This document shows, piece after piece, positions 36,001 through 46,789 of a stretch of DNA of 64,000 nt; within the stretch, counting starts at the first letter, position 1; each line of letters opens with the position of its first letter. Origin of the DNA: Hexactinellida sp. DTS-2022 (Eukaryota; Porifera; Hexactinellida); contig JAPNXP010000009.1 of assembly GCA_028753945.1 (NCBI GenBank), positions 806,001 through 870,000 of the forward strand, read 5' to 3'. The position numbers and the translations under genes are program-made. Under the pieces are notes generated by a model that saw only the letters and a list, made by a program, of their open reading frames with translations, was not told the DNA's origin and made no database searches.

Positions 36001-39000
36001 GCGTTGGACAGATGGTCTGTGTCGTCATCCGAGTCGGAGTAGCTCTCATTGAGCGGTCGGTGGAGAGACCGGGCATTGGACTGCTGCGGACCAAAAGCCA
36101 TCAGGAAGGGAGGCTGAGCGGATAGCGGAAGGAGGTTGCCCATGGGAGAAGAATGCTTCTGTGGAGAAGGAAGGTTGAGAGGCTGGTCAGATAAGGGTTT
36201 TAGTCGCGTTGAGTGTTTGAGAATGTGTTGGCACTTGTTAACAGCGTCAACGAAGTCATCCTTAATCTCGGGTGTCTTGAACCTTATAGCTAGAGTGAGG
36301 GACTCGGAATCTGTCTGATCAGAAAAGTCTGCATGCGTTGACCAGAGGACACTGATGTTGGTTTGAGGCTTCAACTCAAGACTGGGGAGAATTAGATGAT
36401 TGCAACACAACTTCATAACTATTTCTCTTCGCATTAGCAAGCGGAACTTGTGCTCGTTTCGCTGTTGCAGCACCTTCATCTCCCCGACCCCTCTCTCCAC
36501 CCACTTGCCGTCTCGGTACCGGAACAGCTTTCCTCTCCCGGAGAATAGCACCTCCTCAGACTCCTCGCCAGTCTCCGTCCTAACTATTGGCAGGTTAACC
36601 AGAGCGTCGTGTTCCGCAGTGCACACGAAGTCTTCTGTATTATCTGAGGTGTTCGCCTTGGTAAGGGATCCAAACGGCTTGTCCTTCGAAGAGAGTGTTG
36701 GTTCGGTCGGTGCACTGCCCGAAGCAGATAAATTCAGCTGGAAGGGCACACGGGTTTGTGCAGCCTGGCCACTGCCTGATCCCATCAGATTGAGATGGGC
36801 GAAAGGATTGCCAGACGCCTGGTCGGCAAACTGGAACTTACTCTTAACGGAGAGCATCGGGCGAGTCAGCTGCGTCTCTTCATATTCGTACTCGAAATCC
36901 GCGCCCTGGTTGGGAATCTGTGGGGAGAGTACATCGGAAGTTAGGTCACCTTGGTAGCTAGATTCCAACAGCGACCGGTTGAGGGGTGTGTGGCTCTTGT
37001 TAGAAGAAGAAGAGTTGTTGAATGGGTACTGAGGACTGTTGTTGGATAGTGACAAGTTACGCCCGCTCAAGTTGTGTATGGTGGGTGGGGCCTGGGGAGT
37101 GGGGAGGTTGTCGAGGTCCTCCGGACGAAGTATAGCATTTTCTGGATCTTTTGGGTTCTTGAATAACACTTTTTGGTCTGTGAAGTAATACTGAAGATTC
37201 TGAACAATTCCCCTCAACTCAACATTCTTTTTGGAGAGATCTGATATTATGTCATCTCGCTGTTTGAGGGCTAGACTCATTCTTTCGAATTGCATTTCCA
37301 TGTTCAGCTGCTGCTCTTCGCTAGTCAGTGTATCAGCTCCGTTAGGAATGCTCCTCTTGGGCGTGGAATGCGGACCTGCTGACTCAGGGGGGAAAGAGAA
37401 AGGAGGCGCAGAGGCCTGATCGAAAGTTCCCGAATTTAAATTATCTACATTGCCTTGGTTACTTTCTCGCAAATGCTCAGGACTGGATTCCAGATGTTTG
37501 TGATGTTGGATTGATTTATCCAGACTCTGTATCTCAGTTTCGAAACGCTGCTTCATCTGCGAGTCTTGCTTAACCTCTTCCCTGAAGGTCCATTCGGAGA
37601 GGATGGTTTGTGACCTCAAGAGCAGGTCGTACGCGGTGGAGGGGCGGGGCTGTGTCCCGGAGATTATAGCAGGGTTCCCAGACAGGGCCACCAGCTTGAG
37701 GAGTTGCGCGTGGTTCCAAGCTGCTTGGGGCAGGTCTAGCTTCTCGTATATACTCACAGCCTTGAGGATATGGTTCCTATGCAGCGATAGATCGGCCTGG
37801 ACCATCTCAGCTCGAGAGCGCATGGCCTTCCTCCTCTCCTCGCTGAGTCCCTCGACGGCCTTCTTCCCCTGCAGCGAGAGCAGCTTAACGGCGAGACAGT
37901 TGGAAATAGAGTCGTCCGGCGGGATAGAACTAACTCCAGCCTCGTTCATCTCCAGTCGCCTCAAGGTCTCTGTCCAGTAGAGCTCGTTCCTGGCCAGCAG
38001 CAGTCTCTGTCTCTCCTCGGAGTAGCCGGGGGAGTCCGGGGAACAGTCGGTCAGGCGCTGCTCGAATGCCTCCGCGATGCTATACACGATAAGCGTAGGG
38101 AGTTCCATCTTCTTGAGACAGCGGATAGCGAACAGCCCCTTCTCTACGGTGGTCTTGTACTTACAGACGTCCTTAATCGAAATGTTGGTTTGAGGGATTC
38201 TGTCGAGAGCTATGAGAGAAGTCCAGAAGACACAGCGGGCCTCCGGGACGCTCAGTTTGTGCAGAACAATAGGCAACAGAATAGTCGCACCGCTCTCAGC
38301 TGTCGACTCGAGCTGCTGCGTCTCGTAGAGAGACATGTAGAGGAAGGCCTCGATGTCCATTCGCGAGCAGCTGGAGTAATCAGTTCGGGAGAGATCCTCG
38401 CAACCGTCCGGGAATGACTTGAAGCGATGCTCAGAATTGGAGAAGGAATGAGGCAAGGAAGGATGTCCGCCATAAGCCGAGACCTCAGCCAGAGACAGCC
38501 ACGTGAGGAAGGGCAGTTGGTAGAGATGGTCTCGTATGTAGGCCTCGTGGTAGCGAGCCAGGTGGTTACGGGACGGAGAGGTGCACTGGACCTGGGAAAT
38601 ATCTATCGTATGTAGACGCATGCAACTGGGGGTCTGACGGGTGTCTTGAAGCTCCAATACCTTTGAAAGAAAAGGGGAATTCGTAAATAAATTGAATAAT
38701 ATTCAATACAGTAGATATCGGATATAAGAACACCGGGTATAAGAACATTCTATTGGAAAACGGTTGCTATATACCCTATATAATTTATCCCGGTTATAAG
38801 AACATTAAATGCAGTTCCCGACGATGTTCTTATAACCGGTATCCACAGTAGTTAAGACTTTAGCTAACCTCAATTATCCTAGATATTCCCTCTACACTAA
38901 TCATTGGTTTGACGGTTCTTCTCAGCCATTCCTGTCCGTTGAGTCTGGTGAGAGCCGCCATCAGGTAGCCCACCTCGCACATCCTACTGCTGGCCAGGTG

Positions 39001-40372
39001 CAGGGTTTCCTCAGTGGCCTCGTCGCGCGTGCTGGGGGGCGTTATTGAGAACGAGATGGAGAGACAGACAGCCGCGAGTTGCAGCATCTCACACAGATCC
39101 AGAATCTGGTCGTACGCCAGCTTGAATAGGAGGTAGGCACACAGCTGATAGAAGTGCGCACAGTACTCTTTGAATCGGAGTTGTTGGGGCAGCCTGTGGG
39201 CAGGGTTCCCAGGGAACTTCTCGAGGGAAGAGTACAGGGCTGTGAGATGCGAGTCGAAGCGGCGTAGCGACTCTTTGGGGTGTTTGTGGTCAGAGGAGAG
39301 TTTTAGGATAAAGGTACTGCTCAGGTTCCCCAGCATCCCAGAGAGGAGAGGGTAGATTTCAATCTGTTGGTTACCGCCTTCCACTGACAGAAAACTATAC
39401 AGAAATGATATTAAATGGGCTAAAAAATCGAATTTTCAATTTGAGGGAAATTTACATTCAACTAAAGTAGAACCTCGTTAGTACGAACACGGGCTATACG
39501 AAACTCCGGTTAAATATGAACACTAATTCAGTCAACTTCAAAGCCTTTTCAATACAAATGACACCGGTTAAGAAGTGTACCGGGTAAGGCGAACACAGTT
39601 TGGCTGTCCGTACTAACGAGGTTCTAGTCTACTACTGATTATAACTGGAGTTACACTACCTTGTGTATGCCCTGTAATACACAGCGTAGCAGACTTGAAT
39701 CCAGTCGAGATTCTCAGCTGCCTGCGGGATTCGGGCGCTTATCTGGTCGACCAGCTTCTTCGCACCCGCGAGGTCAGACAAGCAGAGCTTCAAATTGACA
39801 ATCTTCCTGTAGGTGAGCAGATCGTCGGGACTCCTCTTGACCTGCTCATTATAGAGCTTCTCGAGAGTCTGTGCGTCTCCCTTCGCCAGAGCCAGCTTCT
39901 CCTCTAGAGACTGGAGCAGGCGAGGGGGCGCTGCCACCTTGCGGGCCTGTTCCAGCCACTTGGAGAGTTGGTCTTCCGAAGGTCTTTCTAAGGAACAGAC
40001 CACTTCACAGATCTAATAAATGGACAGATAAAGTCTAGTTGAAGGCTAAAACGCGGAATAGCTAACCTTTATAGTCACATCTCTCTGCTTAGGCTTCAGG
40101 CTAAGAGAGTTGCAGTAGGCTGAAATAGCGTCGTTTATTCTGCCCATTTTCTCGAGAATGAATCCTCTCAAGTAGAATGCACTCGCGTCGCTGTGGTGAG
40201 CTGTAAGGTACATGTCGATGTACGAGAGAGCCTTGTCGAACTCGCCCACTTTACTATAGAGCTGCGATGCGGTGTAAGCCCTCTTGGTGCGCTCTTCTGG
40301 CGTGTGTGCGGCATTCATCACCCGGGACACGTGTTGGTCCGCGCGAGCGAGCTCTGCCATCTCCAAACTCAT
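33066..40372 (-). CDS. RANBP2-like: RanBP2/Nup358-like nucleoporin with TPRs and five Ran-binding domains, 4 exons
   Basis: Cytoplasmic-face nuclear-pore protein that binds RanGTP. Exons: 40067-40372, 39660-40012, 38869-39394 and 33066-38660; they join in frame to 2259 residues. The N-terminus has TPR repeats (AYTASQLYSKVGEFDKALSY, AFYLRGFILEKMGR) followed by a long helical region as in Nup358. Exon 4 carries Ran-binding domains at about 36590-36200, 35960-35600 (degenerate), 35340-34950, 34470-34110 and 33480-33085. Their signatures are KW.ERG.GE.K.L and LCCNH. Two linkers contain the Nup358-like DDVI...FYLYENKP motif, here with an added CPGCRGC. Scattered FG dipeptides occur. The zinc fingers, SUMO-E3 repeats and cyclophilin domain of vertebrate Nup358 are not seen. 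Introns 2 and 3 each carry a MITE. A TTAG lies 9 nt before the ATG. Confidence 0.9.
38707..38850. mobile_element. TA-flanked MITE in RanBP2-like intron 3 (family B)
   Basis: A 144 bp element whose ends are inverted repeats of the form TACWGTRGATAYCGGWTATAAGAACA (about 22 of 26 match). It starts and ends with TA and has internal copies of the CGG(G)TATAAGAACA unit. It is typical of pogo/Tigger-like non-autonomous elements. The intron would be about 64 bp without it. Confidence 0.8.
39465..39629. mobile_element. TA-flanked Tigger-like MITE in RanBP2-like intron 2 (family C)
   Basis: A 165 bp element with inverted ends containing TAGAACCTCGTTAGTACG and TA on each side (39463-39464 and 39630-39631). 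The terminal motif is the classic Tigger/pogo type. The interior repeats CCGGTTAA-type units. It is unrelated in sequence to families A and B beyond the terminal CCGGTTA theme. Confidence 0.82.
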
Positions 40373-40796
40373 GTGTCGTAACTAACGTGAACGAATATGC
40401 TTTATGAAAGAATAAATATAGATTGTAACTTTGTAATGGGTAATCAAGCGGCTATAAATAAAATAGTATATGAATGTTGCTAAGTCACGTAATATTGTGG
40501 TTGAATAAAAAGTAATTTGTCTGCAATATCACAGAGTAACTGCTCCATATAAACTTTTCAGATAAATAATTAGATTACTTCCTAAGTTCCTAGTTCGTGC
40601 CACTAATTTTTGCAGGGAAATACAAGTACAAGACAATTTAAAATCCTAATCTATTTTAACCAAGAACATTTGCACAATTTGTCACATGCTAAGACTAGGT
40701 ACTACATAAAAAGTACAATTACAAGAATTCAGAGTAGTCAACACTCGTACGAAAGTACAGTAGCTGTAGGGAAATAATAAGATAACTATTTAGGAG
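40373..40796. other. Gene-free AT-rich spacer
   Basis: About 424 bp between the SHC-like stop codon and the RanBP2-like start. Nothing beyond AT-rich sequence was recognised. Confidence 0.55.
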
Positions 40797-42638
40797 TTAG
40801 TGTTGGTGTATATTCATGGAGCCGGTGAGGGCGTGGGAGGTGTAGATGGGGTCCTCCCCTTCAGCCTCGGAGTCCGAGCTCTCGAGATGGTCGGACCGTA
40901 GGTAGGAGGGATTGGAGTCCCCAACTGCCAGTGTGCATTGCAGCACTCCCCTGTTTATAGAGTGGTGCATGACCAAGAGAGAAATGGATGGGAAGAATAC
41001 CTTATCGTTCTCGAGCTGGTATCCCTTGCGCGACTGGATGATGAGGTAGTGCTGCACGCTGGCGCTGCACCGCACCGAGAGCGCCAGCTTCCCGGGCTGG
41101 GACAGGGACTCCCGGATGAAGAAGGCGCCTTCCTTCTGGCTCTGGAGGATCTCAATGATGATGTCACGCGGGAGCCCCTGTTGGTACCAGGGCTCGTTTG
41201 CTAACTCGTAGTGTTCGTGTCCCTGGTGTGGAAAAGCGTTAGTATTAATGCCAATATCGTCGACTGGCTCTGTTGCCCTGTCCATCCCAGAGGACAGCGA
41301 TGGGTAGAGGCCCGACTTCGGTCTCGAAGCGGTCTCATTCGAGATTCTGGACCTGAAAGCGGGCAGCGCTGCCTCCTGGCGGCTAGGAGGGACAGCTAGG
41401 TCGGGGGTCCCGTAGAAAGGGGGCTCCGGGGAAGAGCCTCTGACCTCATCCAGCAAGTTAGAGGTGGAGAGAGACCGGGTCAGTTTGGTGGTGGGGGTAG
41501 CTATGTGGTCTGGCGAGCTGAGATCGATAAGAAGCTCGTCTTTTAATACAAGGAACGCTTGGTCCGGCTTGCTGTAGCTGTTGTAGGAGGGGAGCCCGTC
41601 TGACGCCTCCAGACCTGAGTCGGGCCTGTGCCGAGGGAGCTGTGGGAGCAGCTGGGAGAAGGGGTCCAGCTGGAAACAGACCGGACTGAGGTTACCCGGG
41701 TGCGGGGCGAAGGGGCCCTGGAGGTAGGCGGGGGTCTCCGGCTGGGGGGCGAAGGGGTCGTGTCTGTAGAGGGGAGGGGCTTGTTGAGGGGGGTCGAACG
41801 GCAGAGGCTGCGGGAGGTAGCTGGGGATAGGGTCCGGATATAAGGGAGGGGCGGACGGGGGCTTTATAGGACTGGTCATGTTATACTGCTGGATAATCTG
41901 GTCCTCTTTGGAGAGAATGTCCGCATAGGGAGGAGGGGGAAGGAATTCTGAGACAGGTTCGTGTTTATCTTTGCGTTTCTTTGGAGATGCTGGCGCTCTA
42001 GGTAGCTCTGCTTGTGGGTGTGGGTGTGGCTTTGCTTGTGGCTTAGCTTGTGGCTTAGCTTGTGGGTGTGCTTGGGCTTGTGCTTGGGCTTGTGCTTGGG
42101 CTTGTGCTTGTTGGGGAGCCATTTGGTGTTGAGAGCGGAGGTTACGACGTTGGTCTCTCTCGAGAGTTCTACGTTTCTTCGAACTAAATGCATTCGTGAA
42201 AGCTTTGGACAGCTCCTTAATGATCTTGTCCCCGGAGCTCTTGTCCTGCATGAGGAAGAAGTGAGCGAACACGCGCTCCTCCTGCGGTAGGCGCGCCACG
42301 AACACATAGAGTTTCTTCTTCGGGAAAGATGTTGTGAAGCAGATACGCTTAAGCGCGTGAGCCATCAATACTGCGTTGGCTAGATGGTCCTTGTACTTGT
42401 GCTCTTGGACAATAATTCCTGACTCATTCAACACGATTTGAACAGGCTCGCCAGTGACGGTTTTGAGATTGAGGTTACCAACTGTCCTGTCCACTGTCTT
42501 CTTCATGGCTGACTGTTCGTGTCCGACGTCCAGGAATAGCTCAACAGAAGCGATGTACAAACAGTTGAATCTCTTGACTTGAGGAGCTGCCTGCTGCTTC
42601 TTATCCCCGTAGGTATTCTTAGCTCTCAGAAGGAACAT
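40797..42638 (-). CDS. SHC-like PTB-SH2 phosphotyrosine adapter
   Basis: Intracellular adapter with the domain order of SHC proteins. A PTB fold covers about residues 20-155 (FNCLYIASVELF, LKTVTGEPVQIVLNESGIIVQ, KLYVFVARLPQEERVFAHFFL). A long disordered linker follows, rich in Gln-Ala and then Pro/Tyr. The C-terminal SH2 domain spans about 478-572 (EPWYQQGLPRDIIIEIL, the FLVRES equivalent GAFFIRESLS, then HYLIIQ and a phosphotyrosine-pocket Arg in FIRES). The tail has Tyr motifs (NPSYLR, EDPIYTSHAL) that could be kinase targets. The SHC YYND/Grb2-site sequence is not obvious, so exact orthology to SHC is uncertain; other PTB-SH2 proteins of sponges or choanoflagellates are possible. Intronless, 613 residues. 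It implies tyrosine-kinase signalling in this organism. Confidence 0.75.
   Translation of the reverse strand: MFLLRAKNTYGDKKQQAAPQVKRFNCLYIASVELFLDVGHEQSAMKKTVDRTVGNLNLKTVTGEPVQIVLNESGIIVQEHKYKDHLANAVLMAHALKRICFTTSFPKKKLYVFVARLPQEERVFAHFFLMQDKSSGDKIIKELSKAFTNAFSSKKRRTLERDQRRNLRSQHQMAPQQAQAQAQAQAQAQAHPQAKPQAKPQAKPHPHPQAELPRAPASPKKRKDKHEPVSEFLPPPPYADILSKEDQIIQQYNMTSPIKPPSAPPLYPDPIPSYLPQPLPFDPPQQAPPLYRHDPFAPQPETPAYLQGPFAPHPGNLSPVCFQLDPFSQLLPQLPRHRPDSGLEASDGLPSYNSYSKPDQAFLVLKDELLIDLSSPDHIATPTTKLTRSLSTSNLLDEVRGSSPEPPFYGTPDLAVPPSRQEAALPAFRSRISNETASRPKSGLYPSLSSGMDRATEPVDDIGINTNAFPHQGHEHYELANEPWYQQGLPRDIIIEILQSQKEGAFFIRESLSQPGKLALSVRCSASVQHYLIIQSRKGYQLENDKVFFPSISLLVMHHSINRGVLQCTLAVGDSNPSYLRSDHLESSDSEAEGEDPIYTSHALTGSMNIHQH
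42008..42111. repeat. Coding minisatellite (Gln-Ala / Lys-Pro / His repeats) in SHC-like gene
   Basis: Short tandem units of GCTTGT/GGGCTT type encode a QAQAQAQA tract followed by three QAKP units and HPHPQAE. The reading frame is kept throughout. It lies in the disordered linker between PTB and SH2. Confidence 0.8.
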
Positions 42639-43170
42639 GAGGAATTCAATAAAGTGAGTTAAATTAATTAACTATAGATGAATAGCAGGCCTTTAATAGA
42701 GAAAGCTTAGCCTAATCTGCATTACGCATTTCCAAATAAGCATACTGAGGACGAGCTATCAGTTGACTGTAAGCCTGCGTGTTGAATTACTGGTGAGTCT
42801 GAACTGAGCTATAATGGAAATAGTGGTTTGTCTGGTAGAACAAATTAGCAAAGTATTTCTTTAATTGTTTGGAGCTTTCTCAAATCCAAAGACAGGCATT
42901 ATCTATTTAGTAGCGAAAATAGAAATATACTTTCTGTAATATGGAATAAATAATAATTGTAAAGCAAATTATCTAAATAAAAGATATTAATGCATTTTTG
43001 AGTATCATGAATAATTAAGTTAATAACTAATTAACCAGATTAATAATAAGGGCGATACAATAATATTATGTCACTGTATAAAAGACAGATAAAACTAAAT
43101 AAAAACTAATAGAATAATAGAAAAATAAAATAATAATTACTAAGTGCTAGGGTTACCATTACAGCAGTCA
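42639..43170. other. Gene-free, very AT-rich spacer
   Basis: About 530 bp upstream of the SHC-like gene and downstream of the espin-like stop codon. Strongly AT-rich, with many AATAAA-like words near 43090-43140. No coding or RNA gene was seen. Confidence 0.6.
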
Positions 43171-45185
43171 CTACTTAGGGGCTGGCTCGTCCTCCCCACG
43201 GACCTCAGCCTTCTTAGTTCTGAAGCTGAGCACGTCCTTGAGCTCTCTGCCCGCCCCCTCCAGGCCGTGTCTCTCGGCCTCCGACTGGAACTGCGGCGCG
43301 GTTATATCGCGCTTTTTGCCGCGCATCTTGTCGAACACCTCGCTCAGCTCGTCCTTCCTCTGCTGGCTCCCCGTGGGCACGGAGAGAGGACGGATGCGGA
43401 CTATCTTGGCCTCGGTTTTCTCAGAAACGAGCTCGGCTTCGGTCATTATAGTCACGCGCGCAGACTTCCTCTTGTCCCGTATGCTGTCCTTCTTCGGCTT
43501 CCGCACAATAGCCTCGTAGTAGTCCCCAGCTGACTTCCGCTTGCTGCGCCCCTTTATGTCTATCTTGTTTCCCTGCGCCACCACCACCCGCTCCACGGCG
43601 CCCGTGTCTGCCGCCGTCTCGAAGCGCATCGCGTCCAGCCTCTGCTTCTCCTGCTCTGCGAACTCCGAGCACGGATTCTCAGCCTCCCTACGCACACAAT
43701 AACCACATGCAACACCTGTGTTACAGAACTAATTCTTAGCTAATTAACTGTTAATTCTTAGTTAATTCACTGTTAATTCTTAGCTAATTCACTGTTAATT
43801 CTTAGCTAATTCATTCACAAAGAAGGTGGTTACTTGTCCAATCGGTAGCTGCGCTACTCACCGTGTGGCCAGCTGGTAGGGGGAGGTTTTGGTTTTGTCG
43901 AGAGTATGAATATCCGCTCCCGCGGCAACTAACACCTTCAACACCTCGAGGTGTCCGTTCTCAGCCGCGTCGTGTGCCGGGATCCCGGACTCCATGTCTC
44001 GCGTGTGCAGCAGTTTGCCGGTCTTGTCGGCCTCCAGGATGTAGCGCACTGTCGCCTCGTGCCCGCCCGAGGAGGCGAAGTGTAGGACGGTGGAGCCGTT
44101 GTAGCTGGGAACGCTGAGCGCCTCCTGGCCGCATTTCTTCGTTAAGTAACGCAGTACCTGATTAGGGACAGGAATAAATATACAGTCGCCTCCGCTTAAT
44201 AGAGCTACCGGTTAATAGATTTAACCACTTAATCGGCTCAAAGTAACGTGGTCTCGAGGTGACTGTATTTAGTTTTATGTCCTACACTAGGCAGTTACTA
44301 GAACCAGTATACATTCCAATGTCCACTAAACAGGTACCTCAGTGCTCCCTCCCTGAGCAGCCGCGTGCAGAGCAGTCATCCCGTCAGCTGATGCGATGGT
44401 GGGGTCCGCTCGGGACTCCTCCAGCATAAACCTGACGCAGTCCAGGTGTCCCTCCTGAGCGGAGAAGTACACAGGCGTGCACCCGCTCTGGTCCCGCAGG
44501 TTCGCGTGGGTCTTGAAGTGCTTCGTGACAGCAGCCAGCACTGACACGTGTCCCTTTATAGCCGCCACGTGCGACGCAGTTATAGTCCCCGACTTGAAGA
44601 AATCGGACGCGTCTGGCTTGAGCTGTTTCAGCAGCCAGCTCACTACCTACAGGGGACGTATATAAGTACGCTAGTAACCAGAGTAGCGAATAGTTATGCC
44701 TTGTCGTGGCCCTTGCTAGCAGCCAGATGCAGGGGAGAGAAGCCGTTGGAGTCAGGCAGCATCAGCTGACTCTTGTCGGCCCGGCTGTCCCAGAGGATCT
44801 GCAGGCTCTCCAGGTGTCCGCGCACGGCCGCCACGTGAGCGGGCGTGTCTCCGCCGCTCCCGAGAGCGACAGCGGACAGCCAGGGGATCCCGTTAACCCG
44901 CTCCAGCTGCTTCTGAGCCAGCAGCCAGCGGAGCGTGTCGGCGCAGTTGCCGCGAGCAGCCAGGTGGACCACGGATGCGCCGTGAGGGTCGAAGGGAGGG
45001 TACTTGTCGAGAAACCCGTCCTCTGCCATTATGTGCATGAGGACCGGGAGGTTCCCGGAGTAGGCGGCCGCGTGGAGGGGGAAGGGGTTCTTGGCGAGAC
45101 GCGGGAAGTCCAGGAGGGGGCGGGGCGCCGGTAGGGAGGGCTTGGCGTCTTTGCGAATACCACTCACTTTCTTGAAGATATCCAT
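43171..45185 (-). CDS. Espin-like ankyrin-repeat protein, 4 exons
   Basis: Exons 44700-45185, 44338-44646, 43862-44157 and 43171-43687 join in frame to 535 residues. About nine ankyrin repeats fill the first ~360 residues. Several read like the espin repeats: QEGHLDCVRFMLEE then ADPTIASADGMTALHAAAQ, and IPAHDAAENGHLEVLKVLV. Espins bundle actin in microvilli and stereocilia; here the link to actin rests only on repeat similarity. The C-terminal ~170 residues are basic and charged (KSAGDYYEAIVRKPKKD, DELSEVFDKMRGKKRDI); the latter is weakly WH2-like, which would suit actin binding. The first intron starts with GC instead of GT. Intron 2 carries a MITE and intron 3 a small tandem repeat. An ATAG lies 14 nt before the start. 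Confidence 0.75.
43729..43813. repeat. Tandem ~22 bp repeat in espin-like intron 3
   Basis: About 3.5 head-to-tail copies of a unit like CTGTTAATTCTTAGCTAATT with single-base variants (GCTAATTAA, GTTAATTCA). They make the intron (174 bp) longer than usual. Confidence 0.85.
44183..44265. mobile_element. Shortened family-A MITE in espin-like intron 2
   Basis: 83 bp, flanked by TA on both sides and beginning CAGTCGCCTCCGCTTAATAG. Read on the other strand it matches the 21212-21396 element through the TCACCTCG...GATTAAG...TCTATTAACCGG region. It is an internally deleted relative of that MITE. Confidence 0.82.
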
Positions 45186-45319
45186 TGGGGGTGATACTCC
45201 TATTCAGCTAAGAATTCAATGTAATATAAACTTACATTAACACAGACAGATATCTGTTATTCGCAAACTACACACACACATATATACAACTCCTGTGCTT
45301 ACAATCCAGAGTCTACCCA

Positions 45320-46651
45320 TCAGCTGCTGGCCACCTCCATCTCGGTGATAAAGTTAATAACGAATATAACAGTGCGGGACAGGTTGGGATCCCCCACGTA
45401 GATCTCGTGTCCGTCTGTGAGCCCCAGCTCCTTGAGCGTCAGATCCAGGTTAGACTTGGTCAGCTGTTCCAGGGCCTTAGTCTTCATATACAGAGTCTTG
45501 TCCTGTCCGTCTATGATGGTGGTTATACCCGGACTCTTCATTGAGAAGGCGGGACTCTCGCAGAGGTGCTCCACTACCTCTCGGAGCTTCGCGTTCTCTG
45601 GGAATCTGAGGTTCTCCTTCCTGCCCGAGCAGACGATGCAGTTGTCCTTCTTCTCGGGTGCGTACGTGAACGAGTACACCCCCTCTGTGTCGTTGATGAC
45701 CATGTAGTTGTTCATGTAGGGGGCACAGCTGGTCGCGATCTTAAACACCTCAGTCGCGCACGCGGCCGCTATCACCGCGTTCGTAGACGCCACGGCCGGG
45801 ATTATGTGCTTAATTACTCCCTGCGTTAATCGGTAGTCAACGCCCTCGATGCGGAACTCGTCAGCCCGGCCCTGGGACTTGTCGCACACCCACTGGACAT
45901 GCTCCGGGTTGTCTCCGTCTATGGGAACATTGGCCCCGAAAGGCTCCTCCTTCCTCCACGCGAACAGCTTTACGAACTCAATGCAGTGCTCGGGGAGCCG
46001 CGGGTTGGTGGCTAGCGTGCAGAGGGGGTACGTCACCTGAGGGGGGTACAGGTCCAGCGTGCACTCCAGACAAGCTGTCATGCTCGGGAGTATTACGCGG
46101 GCGTTCCCCTTGAACCCTTCTGTCCCCCCGTCCACGATAGGGATGATGCTCCTCTGGTCCAGCTCGCCCTCTTCGCTGTACTTAAGCAGACCCACAACCA
46201 GACTGTTGATCCACCTGCGAGCTACGATCGAGTCCAGCCCACACACTATTATGTGGAACTTGGAATAGAAAGATACCTCAAAGTCCTGTATCTTGCTATA
46301 GTGCCCGGTCACGTTGGCCCCGGGAACTCTCCGGTTTACGAACTCCGCGGCTACCAACGCCTTGGCCCGAGACACGTCTTTGGGGCGGAAGAGGAACTGC
46401 CGGTTAAGATTGGACTCGTCGATAATGTCCATGTCTATGACGTGTATGTCCTTAATGCCGAGCAGAGCTAGGTCCTTCAGGAGCTCGCACCCGAGCCCCC
46501 CGGCCCCGATGACGAGGATCTTGCAGGTCTCCCTGAGAAAGGAGAGCGTGTCCGGACTCGGCTCAAAGTCGGGGTGTGCGAGGGGGCTGCCTGCCTCCAG
46601 GAGGGCGCTCAGGTCCCGCCAGCGGCCGGGGATAACCGGGTCCGTGTCCAT
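45320..46651 (-). CDS. UBA3: NEDD8-activating enzyme E1 catalytic subunit UBA3
   Basis: Catalytic half of the NEDD8 E1 (partner: APPBP1/NAE1). It adenylates NEDD8 and passes it through a thioester to UBE2M for cullin neddylation. The protein is 443 residues (human 463). The ATP-binding loop is [19 protein letters not shown] (residues 47-65), followed by the ASP-binding [16 protein letters not shown]. The catalytic cysteine is Cys211 in [19 protein letters not shown]. Zinc-binding CxxC pairs are CLEC (194-197) and CIVC near 340. The C-terminal ~90 residues form the ubiquitin-like E2-binding domain. Single exon; the start is directly preceded by TTATAG, an excellent splice-acceptor sequence. 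All key residues are intact. Confidence 0.95.
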   Translation of the reverse strand: MDTDPVIPGRWRDLSALLEAGSPLAHPDFEPSPDTLSFLRETCKILVIGAGGLGCELLKDLALLGIKDIHVIDMDIIDESNLNRQFLFRPKDVSRAKALVAAEFVNRRVPGANVTGHYSKIQDFEVSFYSKFHIIVCGLDSIVARRWINSLVVGLLKYSEEGELDQRSIIPIVDGGTEGFKGNARVILPSMTACLECTLDLYPPQVTYPLCTLATNPRLPEHCIEFVKLFAWRKEEPFGANVPIDGDNPEHVQWVCDKSQGRADEFRIEGVDYRLTQGVIKHIIPAVASTNAVIAAACATEVFKIATSCAPYMNNYMVINDTEGVYSFTYAPEKKDNCIVCSGRKENLRFPENAKLREVVEHLCESPAFSMKSPGITTIIDGQDKTLYMKTKALEQLTKSNLDLTLKELGLTDGHEIYVGDPNLSRTVIFVINFITEMEVASS

Positions 46652-46789
46652 CTATAATACAAGCAACAATTCACTAAGAGCTGTCCTAATATAGGGTAGA
46701 AATAGAAATTCTGTACTAAACAGTTATATTAAATTGTATGCAATAAAACCAGATAGTATAAATGGTGAATTTGCGTTCTAACAACAGTG

